This document shows positions 6,422 to 13,527 of a stretch of DNA of 14,352 nucleotides, piece after piece (the first letter of the stretch is position 1; each line of letters opens with the position of its first letter). The DNA is from Deinococcus sp. (GTDB lineage Bacteria > Deinococcota > Deinococci > Deinococcales > Deinococcaceae). The stretch covers positions 1-14,352 of the forward strand of contig JANXWI010000538.1 of assembly GCA_025351205.1 (NCBI GenBank), read 5' to 3'. The position numbers and the translations under genes are program-made. The notes under the pieces were generated by a model. It was given only the letters and a program-made list of their open reading frames with translations, was not told the DNA's origin and made no database searches.

Positions 6422-7749
6422 ACCTCGACCTTGAGGCTGGCAGGCTGGTCTGTCAGGTCGAACATCTCGCCGTGCGGCAGCAGGCTGACGCCGCCGAAGT
6501 TTTTGAGCAGCTCTCGGTAGGCGTCGCCCACCGGCCTGGGATTGCGTGCCAGGTCGTACAGGCCCACCGGGTTGACCCGCCCGTTGCGCTCGGCCAGGCC
6601 CGTGTCCCAGTCGATCTGGTCGGTCAGCGAGTACCAGGTGAAGCCCACCACCGGCACCCCCTCGCGCCGCAGCTGCATCACGTTGACCCACTGTTTCCAC
6701 AGCCAGTTCGGGTTGGTGTCCGGATCAAAGGAATTGGTTTCCGTGTGCATCACCGGCTTGCGGTAGCGCCGGTAGAAACGCCGCGCCAGTTCACGCCAGC
6801 CCAGCACGTCCTCGGCCAGCAGCCGCTCGCCGCCGGGCATCACCATCTGCTCGTTGCGTCCGTAGTAGTCGTTGCCCACGATCTGGTGGCCGGGCGGCTC
6901 ACCTTTCATGAACCAGTCGAATTCGGGCCGGGTCAGGCCGCCGTCCATCAGGTACATCAGCACGTCGGCGTCGGGGGCGTGGGCGTACAGCAGGTCGAGC
7001 GCGGCGCAGTTCAGGCGGTTGTGCAGATGGATCTCGGGGCGCGGAATCGCCGACACGTCGTGCAGGTACTCGGCGCTCTCCGACTGCACGATCACGGCGT
7101 CGGGCCGCACTTGCACGATGGCCTGACAGGCCAGGATGCTGGCCGCCGACAGGTGCTTCATGGCCGTCACGAAGCCCGCCGGAGATTTCAGCTGCTCGTT
7201 CCAGACGCCGTCCAGGCCGCTGCTGCGGGCCGTGACATAGATCTCGTTGACCGGGGTATAAAACCTGATCCAGGGGTAGCGCCGCGCCACAGCAGCAGCG
7301 TACTCGGCGAAATGCAGCGGCAGCGCCGGGTTCTGGAAATCGCCCAGCCAGTCGGGCACCCCGAAATGCAGCAGATCGAGAATCGGGGTGATGCCCAGAC
7401 GCTTCAGCTCGCCCAGCGCCGCGTCGGCAAAGGTCCAGTCGTACTTTCCCGGCCCCAGGTGGGTCAGGTGGTACGACAGCCCGTAACGCAGGTACTTCAG
7501 GCCCAGGTCCTGCACCAATTTGAAATCCTGCTGCCAGTGTTCGTAGTGGCCGCACTCGGCCATCTGGTCGCGGCGAAAGCGGCCCTCGCCCACCACGGGG
7601 TCGGAACACTCGATGCCGGTGGCGAACATGAAGTTGTTGGGCGTCCCGGTGGGCAGGCCGTCGCCGTGCCGACCCGCCGCGCCGCCGTAGCTGTCGGCAG
7701 AATCGTCCAGGCTGGCCGCCTTCAGGATGTCCAGAAACCCTTCTGACAT
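6418..7749 (-). CDS. Family 1-like glycoside hydrolase (divergent active-site motifs)
   Basis: A 443-residue clan GH-A TIM-barrel glycosidase, closest by eye to family GH1, without a signal peptide. The acid/base candidate is E169 in FYTPVNEIYV (canonical NEP, here NEI) and the nucleophile candidate E337 in VMHTETNSF (canonical TENG, here TETN). Other family-like parts are the LKYLRYGLSYHL region (84-95), the conserved VGFTWYSLTDQIDWDTGL (368-385) and the C-terminal NPVGLYDLARNPRP. Both carboxylates are present, so activity is plausible, but the altered surroundings suggest an unusual glycoside. It starts at ATG 7749, sharing one base with the upstream stop (TGATG), and overlaps the hydrolase gene by 4 bases. 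Some relatives may act in polysaccharide assembly rather than catabolism. Confidence 0.85.
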   Translation of the reverse strand: MSEGFLDILKAASLDDSADSYGGAAGRHGDGLPTGTPNNFMFATGIECSDPVVGEGRFRRDQMAECGHYEHWQQDFKLVQDLGLKYLRYGLSYHLTHLGPGKYDWTFADAALGELKRLGITPILDLLHFGVPDWLGDFQNPALPLHFAEYAAAVARRYPWIRFYTPVNEIYVTARSSGLDGVWNEQLKSPAGFVTAMKHLSAASILACQAIVQVRPDAVIVQSESAEYLHDVSAIPRPEIHLHNRLNCAALDLLYAHAPDADVLMYLMDGGLTRPEFDWFMKGEPPGHQIVGNDYYGRNEQMVMPGGERLLAEDVLGWRELARRFYRRYRKPVMHTETNSFDPDTNPNWLWKQWVNVMQLRREGVPVVGFTWYSLTDQIDWDTGLAERNGRVNPVGLYDLARNPRPVGDAYRELLKNFGGVSLLPHGEMFDLTDQPASLKVEV

Positions 7750-8891
7750 CAGGCGCGTTCCCGCTCGATCTGGGCGGGCTTCTTGCCCCGGAACAGGTCG
7801 CGGCCCTCCAGGCGCTCCAGCTGCACCGGCCTGCCCTCGCGGGCGCTCCGGTAGATGGCCTCCATGATCCGCTGGTCCTGCACCCCCTCCTCGCCGGGCG
7901 TAAACGGGGCCTCGCCGCTCAGCACGCAGCCCGAGAAATGATCGAGTTCCAGCGCGAACTGGTCTGTCTCCCTGATCAGCGTCTCGCGCACCTCGGTTTC
8001 GGTGTCCACCATCAGGCGCAGGCTGGTGTAGTCGAAGGCCGGGTCGAGCAGCAGGTTGCCCTTCTCGCCCAGCACCCGCAGGGAGCGGTGTTTGGACGTG
8101 CCGTAGCTGCAAAAATTGCTGGAGATCAGGCCGCTGGGAAAGCGCAGGGTGAAGCTCACGCTCTCCTCGACCTCGCCGAAGCGTTCGTCACCGGGCGTGC
8201 TGTGGGTGTAGGCGAAGACCTCATAGGGTTCCTCGCCGCTCAGGTAGCGGGCGGTGTTCAGACAGTATAGGCCCACGTCGAGCAGGCTGCCGCCGCCCGC
8301 CAGGTCGCGCTTGAGCCGCCACTGGCCCTCGTTCGGCTCGGTCTGCACGTCGATGGCTGCCATCATCTTGACCTTGCCCAGCGTGCCCCCCTGGATCAGC
8401 TCGCGGGCCGCCTGGTGGTGCGGCGTGTACTGGATGCGGTAGGCCGTCATGAGCAGCACGCCCGCCGCCTTGCAGGCCAGGACCATCGCTTCGGCGTCGG
8501 CCACGCTCACCGACAGCGGCTTTTCGCACAGCACGTGCTTGCCGATGCGCGCGGCCCGCTCGGTGTACTCGCGGTGCAGCGAGTTGGGCAGCACGATGAA
8601 CACCGCCTGCACGTCCGGGCGGTCTTTCAGTTCCTCGAAGTGATCGTAGTCGTACACGTCCTGCGGCCTCAGGCCCAGCAGCTCGGCCTGCTCCAGCGCC
8701 TTCTCACGGTTGCCGGTGACCAGGGCGCACAGGCGCGACTGGCCCGACAGGTGGAAGGCCGGGTACAGCTGCTCCTCGGTCAGCTCGCCCAGTCCGATCA
8801 CGGCGTACCCGACGCGCACATGGGGCGGCAGGACGGGCAGGCGGGCCTGGGTCTGGATGGCGTCTGAATGGGTTGCGTCTGGACTGGTCAT
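7749..8891 (-). CDS. Gfo/Idh/MocA-family NAD(P)-dependent oxidoreductase
   Basis: A 380-residue cytoplasmic sugar dehydrogenase or reductase. The Rossmann nucleotide-binding motif is at about 29-46 (YAVIGLGELTEEQLYPAF), closest in style to the glucose-fructose oxidoreductase branch. The family EKP motif is at 123-125 (HVLCEKPL; K124). The catalytic block DVGLYCLN gives D205, Y209 and N212. The C-terminal domain has a typical sheet region (VSFTLRFPSGL, LRVLGEKGNLLL). No signal peptide is visible. The ATG at 8891 has GAGGAG 4 bases upstream and overlaps the GMC gene stop as ATGA. Family members oxidise or reduce sugar hydroxyls, often at C1 or C3. Placement directly after a GMC oxidase suggests it reduces or further converts the GMC product, which is inference. 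Confidence 0.93.
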   Translation of the reverse strand: MTSPDATHSDAIQTQARLPVLPPHVRVGYAVIGLGELTEEQLYPAFHLSGQSRLCALVTGNREKALEQAELLGLRPQDVYDYDHFEELKDRPDVQAVFIVLPNSLHREYTERAARIGKHVLCEKPLSVSVADAEAMVLACKAAGVLLMTAYRIQYTPHHQAARELIQGGTLGKVKMMAAIDVQTEPNEGQWRLKRDLAGGGSLLDVGLYCLNTARYLSGEEPYEVFAYTHSTPGDERFGEVEESVSFTLRFPSGLISSNFCSYGTSKHRSLRVLGEKGNLLLDPAFDYTSLRLMVDTETEVRETLIRETDQFALELDHFSGCVLSGEAPFTPGEEGVQDQRIMEAIYRSAREGRPVQLERLEGRDLFRGKKPAQIERERA

Positions 8892-10441
8892 AGGTCTCCT
8901 CGGGCCGCCCGCTCCAGCAGGTGGTCGGCGGTACGCAGGCTGAGCGCCATGATGCTCAGGGCGGGGTTGACCGCCAGGGCGCTGGGAAAGGTCGAGTTGT
9001 CGGAGATGTACAGGTTGTCCAGGTCGTGCGCCCTGCCGTAGGGGTCCACCACGCTTGTTTCTGGGTCGCTGCCCATGCGGGCCGTGCCGATGGTGTGGGC
9101 CGCGCGTGGGAAGGCCCACATCGGCCCTGCCCCCGCCGCCGTCCAGATCTGCCGCATCAGGGCCTCGGCGTGCTCGGTCATGCGCCGCTCGTTGTCGCCG
9201 AAACTGAAATGCACGCGCGGCTTGGGCAGCCCGCGCACGTCCAGCTCGTCCGAGAGTTCCAGGTAGTTGTGCTCGTAGGGCAGGCATTCGCCCAGGATAT
9301 TGATGCCCGCCACGTGGTTGAAGGCGGCCATATGGTCGTGCAGCGCCTGTCCCCAGGTGCCGGTGCCGCGCGTGTACTGCGTGGCGTAGGTCACGGGCAT
9401 CACGCCGATGGATTGCAGCAGGTAGCCGCCCACCAGTCCAGGGACCCGGTGGGTATCTTCGCTGATCAACGAACCCGGGATGCCCTTGTTGGGCCGCACC
9501 GACTCGGGAAACTGGCCCCACAGCTGCACGCCGGTGTGCGCCATGAAGTTGCGCCCGACCTGCCCGCTGCTGTTGGCCAGGCCGTGCAGCAGCAGCATGC
9601 GCGGCGTCTCGACGGCCCCGGCGCTGAGCACCACCGTGTCTGCGCCGATAAAGCAAGTCTCGCCCCCACGCTGGTATTCCACCCCGGTCAGTCGGTCCCC
9701 TTCTCGCCTGAAGCCGGTGACGTAGCTGCCGTCCAGAATCCGCGCCCCGTGGTGTTCGGCCAGCGCGAGGTAGGTCACGTCCAGGCTGGCTTTGGCCCCG
9801 GTGGAGCAGCCCGCCTGACAGAAGCCCCGGTTGGTGCAGGCCGGGCGTTCGCCGTAGCCCTCCTGCATCTGCCCCCGGCTGAGCGCGGCGTTGGCCGCTG
9901 GGCTGGTCGTCAATCCCAGCTCGGCGCAGCCCCGCTGCATCAGCTCGGCGGCCCCGTTCAGCGGCAGCGGCGGGTGACGATACGGCGACCTGCGCGGCGG
10001 TCCCCAGGGGTACTCGGCGGGGCCGGAGACGCCCAGGAACGGTTCGATCTGGTCGTAGTAGCGCTCCAGCTCGGCAAATTCCAGCGGCCAGTCGTGCCCC
10101 TGCCCGAACTCGGTGTACAGCCGCAGGTCGTCGGGCTGGGCGCGCGGCGTGTAGGCGGTGTAGTGCAGGGTCGAACCGCCCACCCCGCGCCCGCTGTTGT
10201 TGCGCCCGAAGGCGACGGGGTCTGCGCCTGCCGAGAGCCGTTCGTCCATCCAGAACAGGCCCGCCTGCGACACCTCGTCGGTGGCGATGCCCGCAGGCGG
10301 GTGCCGCACGCCCGCTTCGAGCGCGACCACCTTCAGGCCTGCCTGCGCCAGCCGGGCCAGCAGCGGCGCTCCCCCGGCCCCGGTGCCGATCACCACCACG
10401 TCGGCGTGGGTGGGCAGGCTTGCATCTGTAGAGCGCGTCAC
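8888..10441 (-). CDS. GMC-family flavin-dependent oxidoreductase (large subunit of a two-subunit dehydrogenase)
   Basis: A 517-residue FAD enzyme that oxidises alcohol groups, most likely on a sugar. The FAD-binding fold is at 14-43 (DVVVIGTGAGGAP with E42), then RGVGGSTLHYTAYTPR (85-100), the CxxGCxxGAK motif of the gluconate/fructose dehydrogenase branch (208-217), and the C-terminal GMC domain with HTIGTARMG (H449) and VNPALSIMALSLRTA (N492) as the probable catalytic His/Asn pair. There is no Tat or Sec signal, unlike membrane-bound periplasmic relatives. The start is the GTG at 10441, overlapping the preceding stop as GTGA. Its partner, a subunit 3-like protein, is encoded directly upstream. 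No cytochrome c gene is present in the window, so the electron acceptor is unknown. Confidence 0.93.
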   Translation of the reverse strand: MTRSTDASLPTHADVVVIGTGAGGAPLLARLAQAGLKVVALEAGVRHPPAGIATDEVSQAGLFWMDERLSAGADPVAFGRNNSGRGVGGSTLHYTAYTPRAQPDDLRLYTEFGQGHDWPLEFAELERYYDQIEPFLGVSGPAEYPWGPPRRSPYRHPPLPLNGAAELMQRGCAELGLTTSPAANAALSRGQMQEGYGERPACTNRGFCQAGCSTGAKASLDVTYLALAEHHGARILDGSYVTGFRREGDRLTGVEYQRGGETCFIGADTVVLSAGAVETPRMLLLHGLANSSGQVGRNFMAHTGVQLWGQFPESVRPNKGIPGSLISEDTHRVPGLVGGYLLQSIGVMPVTYATQYTRGTGTWGQALHDHMAAFNHVAGINILGECLPYEHNYLELSDELDVRGLPKPRVHFSFGDNERRMTEHAEALMRQIWTAAGAGPMWAFPRAAHTIGTARMGSDPETSVVDPYGRAHDLDNLYISDNSTFPSALAVNPALSIMALSLRTADHLLERAARGDL

Positions 10442-10977
10442 GGCTGCCGCCCGGCCTGTTCCAGCGCTTCCTGTTCATGCGGATCGAGCTGGTCCAGCCC
10501 GGTCAGGCTCCAGCCACGGGCGTCGGCGAAGCCCACGTAACCGATGCCCAGCTGGCTGACGGGGTGGGCGTAGTAGGTTTCGGTCAGTTCGGCCAGCAGG
10601 TCCTCGAAGACGCGCGGGTGCTGCCGCTGAAGCCGGGTCACGGCCTCAGTCTGTGCCCCCTGCTGCATGGCCTGAAAATCAGCCGGCAGGGCCAGCAGCA
10701 GCATGCCGTAGGCCTCGGCGTCGGTCGGAAGCTCGTCGTAGCGCCAGCCGTCGGCGTCGCCGCGCGTCAGCCGGGCATCGACAGCGCGGGCCAGCGGCAG
10801 GGTGGCCGGGTCGTGCGGCACCAGCAGGCGGCTGAGTTCTTCCAGCAGCGCGAACTGCTGAACGCTGAAGTGCGTGGGCGTGTAGGGCAGCCGCGCCCCG
10901 GCCACCCTGGCGGCCAGCACCTCGCGGGTCGCGCCTGTCAGCAGCTGGCCTGCGATCAGGCGGTCAGGGTCACTCAT
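10438..10977 (-). CDS. Gluconate 2-dehydrogenase subunit 3-family protein (small subunit)
   Basis: A 179-residue small protein that accompanies GMC dehydrogenases, with the helical pattern of the family: FSVQQFALLEELSRLLVPHD (about 40-59), a middle region with LLLALPADFQAM, and the C-terminal FEDLLAELTETYYAHP followed by a Gly/Tyr-rich stretch. Many relatives carry a Tat signal that exports the GMC partner; none is visible here, so the complex is probably cytoplasmic. It is the first gene of the five-gene operon and overlaps the GMC gene by 4 bases. The ATG at 10977 lies in the last of three 13-bp repeats; an in-frame GTG at 10986 would add three residues. No clear ribosome binding site is present, which is odd for the head of an operon. 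Assignment rests on pattern and context. Confidence 0.82.
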   Translation of the reverse strand: MSDPDRLIAGQLLTGATREVLAARVAGARLPYTPTHFSVQQFALLEELSRLLVPHDPATLPLARAVDARLTRGDADGWRYDELPTDAEAYGMLLLALPADFQAMQQGAQTEAVTRLQRQHPRVFEDLLAELTETYYAHPVSQLGIGYVGFADARGWSLTGLDQLDPHEQEALEQAGRQP

Positions 10978-11009
10978 CTGCGTCACTCATCTGCATCACT
11001 CATCTGCGC
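10971..11009. repeat. Three 13-bp tandem repeats carrying alternative start codons
   Basis: The unit CACTCATCTGCGT occurs three times (10971-10983, 10984-10996, 10997-11009), differing only in its last two bases. On the minus strand each unit supplies an ATG (11003, 10990, 10977). As 13 is not a multiple of 3, each ATG is in a different frame. The first two read MSDADE and stop; the third opens the subunit 3-like gene. Confidence 0.85.
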
Positions 11010-11177
11010 CCAGTGTCTCGGCCCCGCGCGGTCTGAAACGTACCCTAACTGACCACGTGAGAGAAGGATAAAGGCAGGTGCAGGGGCTGAATTTCATGAA
11101 CGCCGCCCCAAGAGGGTATGAACGTCGTCGCAACCTCCGCTTTACGGCCAGAAGCTCAGACTGCCGGTCCGGTTTTA

Positions 11178-11183
11178 TAGACT
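11178..11183 (+). promoter_or_regulatory. Putative -10 box for leaderless transcription of the DUF1440-like gene
   Basis: TAGACT fits TAnnnT and ends 5 bases before the ATG at 11189, the spacing expected when transcription begins at or next to the start codon. No convincing -35 box is seen and the gene lacks a ribosome binding site. TAnnnT is a weak motif, so this is tentative. Confidence 0.3.
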
Positions 11184-11188
11184 GGGCC

Positions 11189-11743
11189 ATGTCGACATCC
11201 GTGTTCACTCTGACCCGGCAGGAAAACCTCTTCAAAGGGGCGCTGGCCGGTGCCCTGGCCGGGGTGCTGGCCGCTTTCCTCAAGGCGCTGGCCGAGCCGC
11301 CGCTCCAGAAGGTCGCCGAGGGCGTCTGGCCGCCCACTGCCGCCCAGAAGGAAATGGTGGGGGCCGATCCCACCGGGCACCTGGACAACATGCCGCCCGC
11401 CGTGATGCTGCGGACTGCCGCCGAGGAACTGGCCGACGCCACGCTCAGCAGAAAGCAGACGCTGGCCTTGCAGCAGGTGGTCCACTACGCGCTGGGGGCC
11501 TCGCTGGGCGCGGTCTACGGGGCGCTGGCCGAGGTGCAGCCGGGCGTGACGCGGGGCCTGGGTGTGCCCGCCGGGGCGGTGATGTATCTGCTGACCCACG
11601 CCACCGCCGTTCCGGCCACCGGCTTCCAGCGCTGGCCCTGGCAGCTGCCGCGCGCCGCCGTGGCCTGGGAGAGCGGTTCGCACCTGGTGTACGGCGCGGG
11701 GCTGGAAACGGCCCGTGGTCCGATCAGGAAGCTTCTCGGTTGA
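11189..11743 (+). CDS. DUF1440/YagU-like membrane protein
   Basis: A 184-residue small membrane protein. It has a hydrophobic segment at about 16-33 (KGALAGALAGVLAAFLKA) followed by EPP, a charged linker, and two further hydrophobic stretches with GASLGAVYGALAEVQPGVTRGLGVPAG and AVMYLLTHA. This order resembles the DUF1440 family, whose E. coli member YagU is an inner-membrane protein linked to acid resistance. The assignment is by eye. The frame opens at 11078, but those 37 residues are Arg-rich and unlike the family, so I prefer the ATG at 11189, preceded by a possible leaderless promoter. The glycosyltransferase gene begins right after its stop, so the two probably share a transcript. It is divergent from the five-gene operon with about 210 bp between. 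Confidence 0.75.
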   Translation: MSTSVFTLTRQENLFKGALAGALAGVLAAFLKALAEPPLQKVAEGVWPPTAAQKEMVGADPTGHLDNMPPAVMLRTAAEELADATLSRKQTLALQQVVHYALGASLGAVYGALAEVQPGVTRGLGVPAGAVMYLLTHATAVPATGFQRWPWQLPRAAVAWESGSHLVYGAGLETARGPIRKLLG

Positions 11744-11745
11744 AG

Positions 11746-13059
11746 ATGAGTCCGTTGAGAACTCAGCTTTCAGAAGTCGAGACACGGGCGCTGAAAATCA
11801 TTCGGCCCCCGGAGGCTGGACACTGGACGCCTGCTCTGCCGCTCCGTGCAGCTGGGTATCGTGCAGCTCGGGATCCAGTCGCCCCCCTGCTGGCCCCCCT
11901 GGTGCCCCCCCTGGTGGTCGCCGTCCCGGCCCGCAACGAGCGCGAGCGCATCGGCGCGGCCCTCACGGCGCTGGCCGCGCAGTACGGCGAGACCAGCCGC
12001 AGCCTTCACGTGGTCGTGCTGGCGAACAACTGCACCGACAACACGGCGGCGCAGGCCAGGCGCGTGCTGGCTGGCCTGAACCTGAACGCCGAGGTGATCG
12101 AGGAGGACTTTCCAGCCGAACACGCGCACGTGGGCCGGGCCAGGGGGCGGGCGCTGGAACTGGCCGCCGCGCGGCTGGGGGGTCACCCGCAGGGCCTGCT
12201 GGCCAGCACCGACGCCGATACCGTGCCCGCCCCCGACTGGGCCGCCCGGATGCGCCTGGCGCTGCACGGGACAGGGTTGGATGGTGCGGGTCCAGACAGC
12301 CCAGGCCCCCGCGCTCCGGATGCTCACGGTTCGCCCGTCTGGGGCGGGGCCGATCTGGTGGGGGGCCGCATCCTGACCCTGCCCGGCGAGCGTGCCCAGC
12401 TTCCGGCGGGGCTTCGCCGCCTGCAACTCCAGGACGCCGCCTACCACCTGCTGTCGGCTCGCCTGAGCAGCCTGCTGGACCCCGACCCCCACGACCCCTG
12501 GCCGCGTCACCACCAGCACTTCGGGGCCAATCTGGGCCTGCGTCTGTCGGCCTGGCAGCAGCTCGGGGCCTGGCCGCAGGTGCGCTGCCTGGAAGACGTG
12601 GCGCTGGTGCAGGCCGTGCGCCGCCTCGACCTGCGGGTGCGGCATTGCCCACGGGTGCGGGTCTGGACCTCGGCGCGCGACTGCGGGCGGGTCGAGACCG
12701 GATTGTCGAGCCAGCTGCGAGAGTGGCGCGACCTCCAGGCGGGCGGGGGCTGCTGGACCGTGCCGGGCGCGGCAGAACTGCGGGCCGCCGCCGGAGCTGG
12801 AGCCGCGCTGCGGGCCGCCTGGAACAGGCCCCTGGCCGACCCTGGGCGGCTGGAGCAGTGCTGGATGGTGCAGCCGGGCGCACTGGACGCTGCCCTCGCG
12901 GCCCCGACGCTCGGGCTGGCCCGTGAGTGGGCGCTGGTGGCCAGACACGCGGCAGGCCTGTGGTCGGACTTTTTTCCGGCGGTCCCTCTGAGCGCGGCTG
13001 TTCAGGAATTGCGCTCGCTGATTGCCGATCTGGAGCGCATTGGGTTGATCAAGGTTTAG
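11746..13059 (+). CDS. Family 2 glycosyltransferase
   Basis: A 437-residue GT-A-fold glycosyltransferase that would transfer a sugar from a nucleotide donor. The core begins at about residue 56 with LVVAVPARNERERIGAAL, followed by VVVLANNCTDNT (89-100), the metal-binding DAD in ASTDADTVPAPDW (D156-D158), FGANLGLR (259-266) and a CLEDVALVQAVRR block (281-293) carrying the probable catalytic acidic residues E283/D284. The C-terminal 140 residues are Ala/Arg/Trp-rich and not recognised. No membrane segments are obvious, so it is probably cytoplasmic or peripheral. I chose ATG 11746, 2 bases past the upstream stop; a TTG at 11740 is an alternative, and the true start may lie further in since the first 50 residues are not family-like. 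Acceptor unknown. Confidence 0.88.
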   Translation: MSPLRTQLSEVETRALKIIRPPEAGHWTPALPLRAAGYRAARDPVAPLLAPLVPPLVVAVPARNERERIGAALTALAAQYGETSRSLHVVVLANNCTDNTAAQARRVLAGLNLNAEVIEEDFPAEHAHVGRARGRALELAAARLGGHPQGLLASTDADTVPAPDWAARMRLALHGTGLDGAGPDSPGPRAPDAHGSPVWGGADLVGGRILTLPGERAQLPAGLRRLQLQDAAYHLLSARLSSLLDPDPHDPWPRHHQHFGANLGLRLSAWQQLGAWPQVRCLEDVALVQAVRRLDLRVRHCPRVRVWTSARDCGRVETGLSSQLREWRDLQAGGGCWTVPGAAELRAAAGAGAALRAAWNRPLADPGRLEQCWMVQPGALDAALAAPTLGLAREWALVARHAAGLWSDFFPAVPLSAAVQELRSLIADLERIGLIKV

Positions 13060-13066
13060 AGCATTT

Positions 13067-13091
13067 GTCAAAATGGCAGTTTCATTTTGAC
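13067..13091. repeat. 9-bp perfect inverted repeat after the glycosyltransferase gene
   Basis: GTCAAAATG (13067-13075) and CATTTTGAC (13083-13091) are exact reverse complements with a 7-base loop, starting 7 bp after the stop codon. The stem is AT-rich and not followed by a run of T, so it is a poor intrinsic terminator; it could be a protein-binding site or an element end. Confidence 0.6.
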
Positions 13092-13097
13092 CGACTG

Positions 13098-13181
13098 GAG
13101 CGGGCAGGCGTGCTCAAGCGCGTCCGTTCTGCCCAAGCGGCGTAGCGTCGCCAGCGGCGCTGTTCACGCCAAGAAGACAAT
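13098..13181 (+). repeat. Mosaic repeat core, copy E (without the CCCTCTCCC flanks)
   Basis: The segment starts GAGCGGGCAGGCGTGC and ends CGCCAAGAAGACAATG. It matches the reverse complement of 5439-5550 in two blocks, with a stretch of about 27 bases present in that copy and missing here. The CCCTCTCCC-rich flanks of the other copies are absent, showing that the core can exist alone. Confidence 0.7.
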
Positions 13182-13527
13182 GGAGCTGACGAAAGACTGT
13201 TATTTCGGCAGCGGAGTTCGGACAACTGCCTTAGGTCTGTCCAGATGACCGTTTCAAGATGACGTGCCCCAGAGCATCTGTCATCATTCTGCCGCCGAGC
13301 TGACCGCCTTTCATCGGCTGTCCCAGAACGCTGGTTGTAAGCCACGCACTTTAGGGAAAATCTTTCAGAGGATAGTTTTCTCGGTTCTGTTGCCCCAGGC
13401 GCGTTGGAACTGATGTGGATTAACAATCATGGTCGTCTGCATCGGTTTGCGCTGCCCCACCTGCTTTGATGGCTGGTAGTCGGGTACGCAGAATCGGTAC
13501 AGGCTCACGGGTTGACCGCAAGCCGTA

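Larger units (their letters stand above)
13060..13527. other. Convergent gene-free interval with repeats
   Basis: It lies between the end of the glycosyltransferase gene and the end of the thioredoxin-like gene. It holds a 9-bp stem-loop (13067-13091), a copy of the mosaic repeat core (13098-13181) and a second AGAGCATCTGTCA (13271-13283) echoing AGAGCATTTGTCA at 13058-13070. From about 13200 the base composition is less GC-rich than the surrounding genes. A 114-codon minus-strand frame covers the repeat but has no family features. From 13300 to 13527 I see nothing identifiable. Confidence 0.6.

Noticed and set aside
7749..10478. Single 909-codon minus-strand frame
   Set aside because: Only its C-terminal 380 residues (from 8891) are a real protein; the upstream part is an out-of-frame shadow of the GMC gene.
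11078..11188. N-terminal extension of the DUF1440-like protein
   Set aside because: The 37 added residues are Arg-rich and unlike a membrane-protein start, and a -10-like box lies inside this stretch next to the ATG at 11189.
13067..13091. GTCAAAATG/CATTTTGAC stem as an intrinsic terminator
   Set aside because: The stem is AT-rich and has no T tract after it on either strand.
13082..13426. 114-codon minus-strand frame between the glycosyltransferase and thioredoxin-like genes
   Set aside because: It overlaps the repeat core, is rich in Arg/Ser without any domain, and has no ribosome binding site or promoter.
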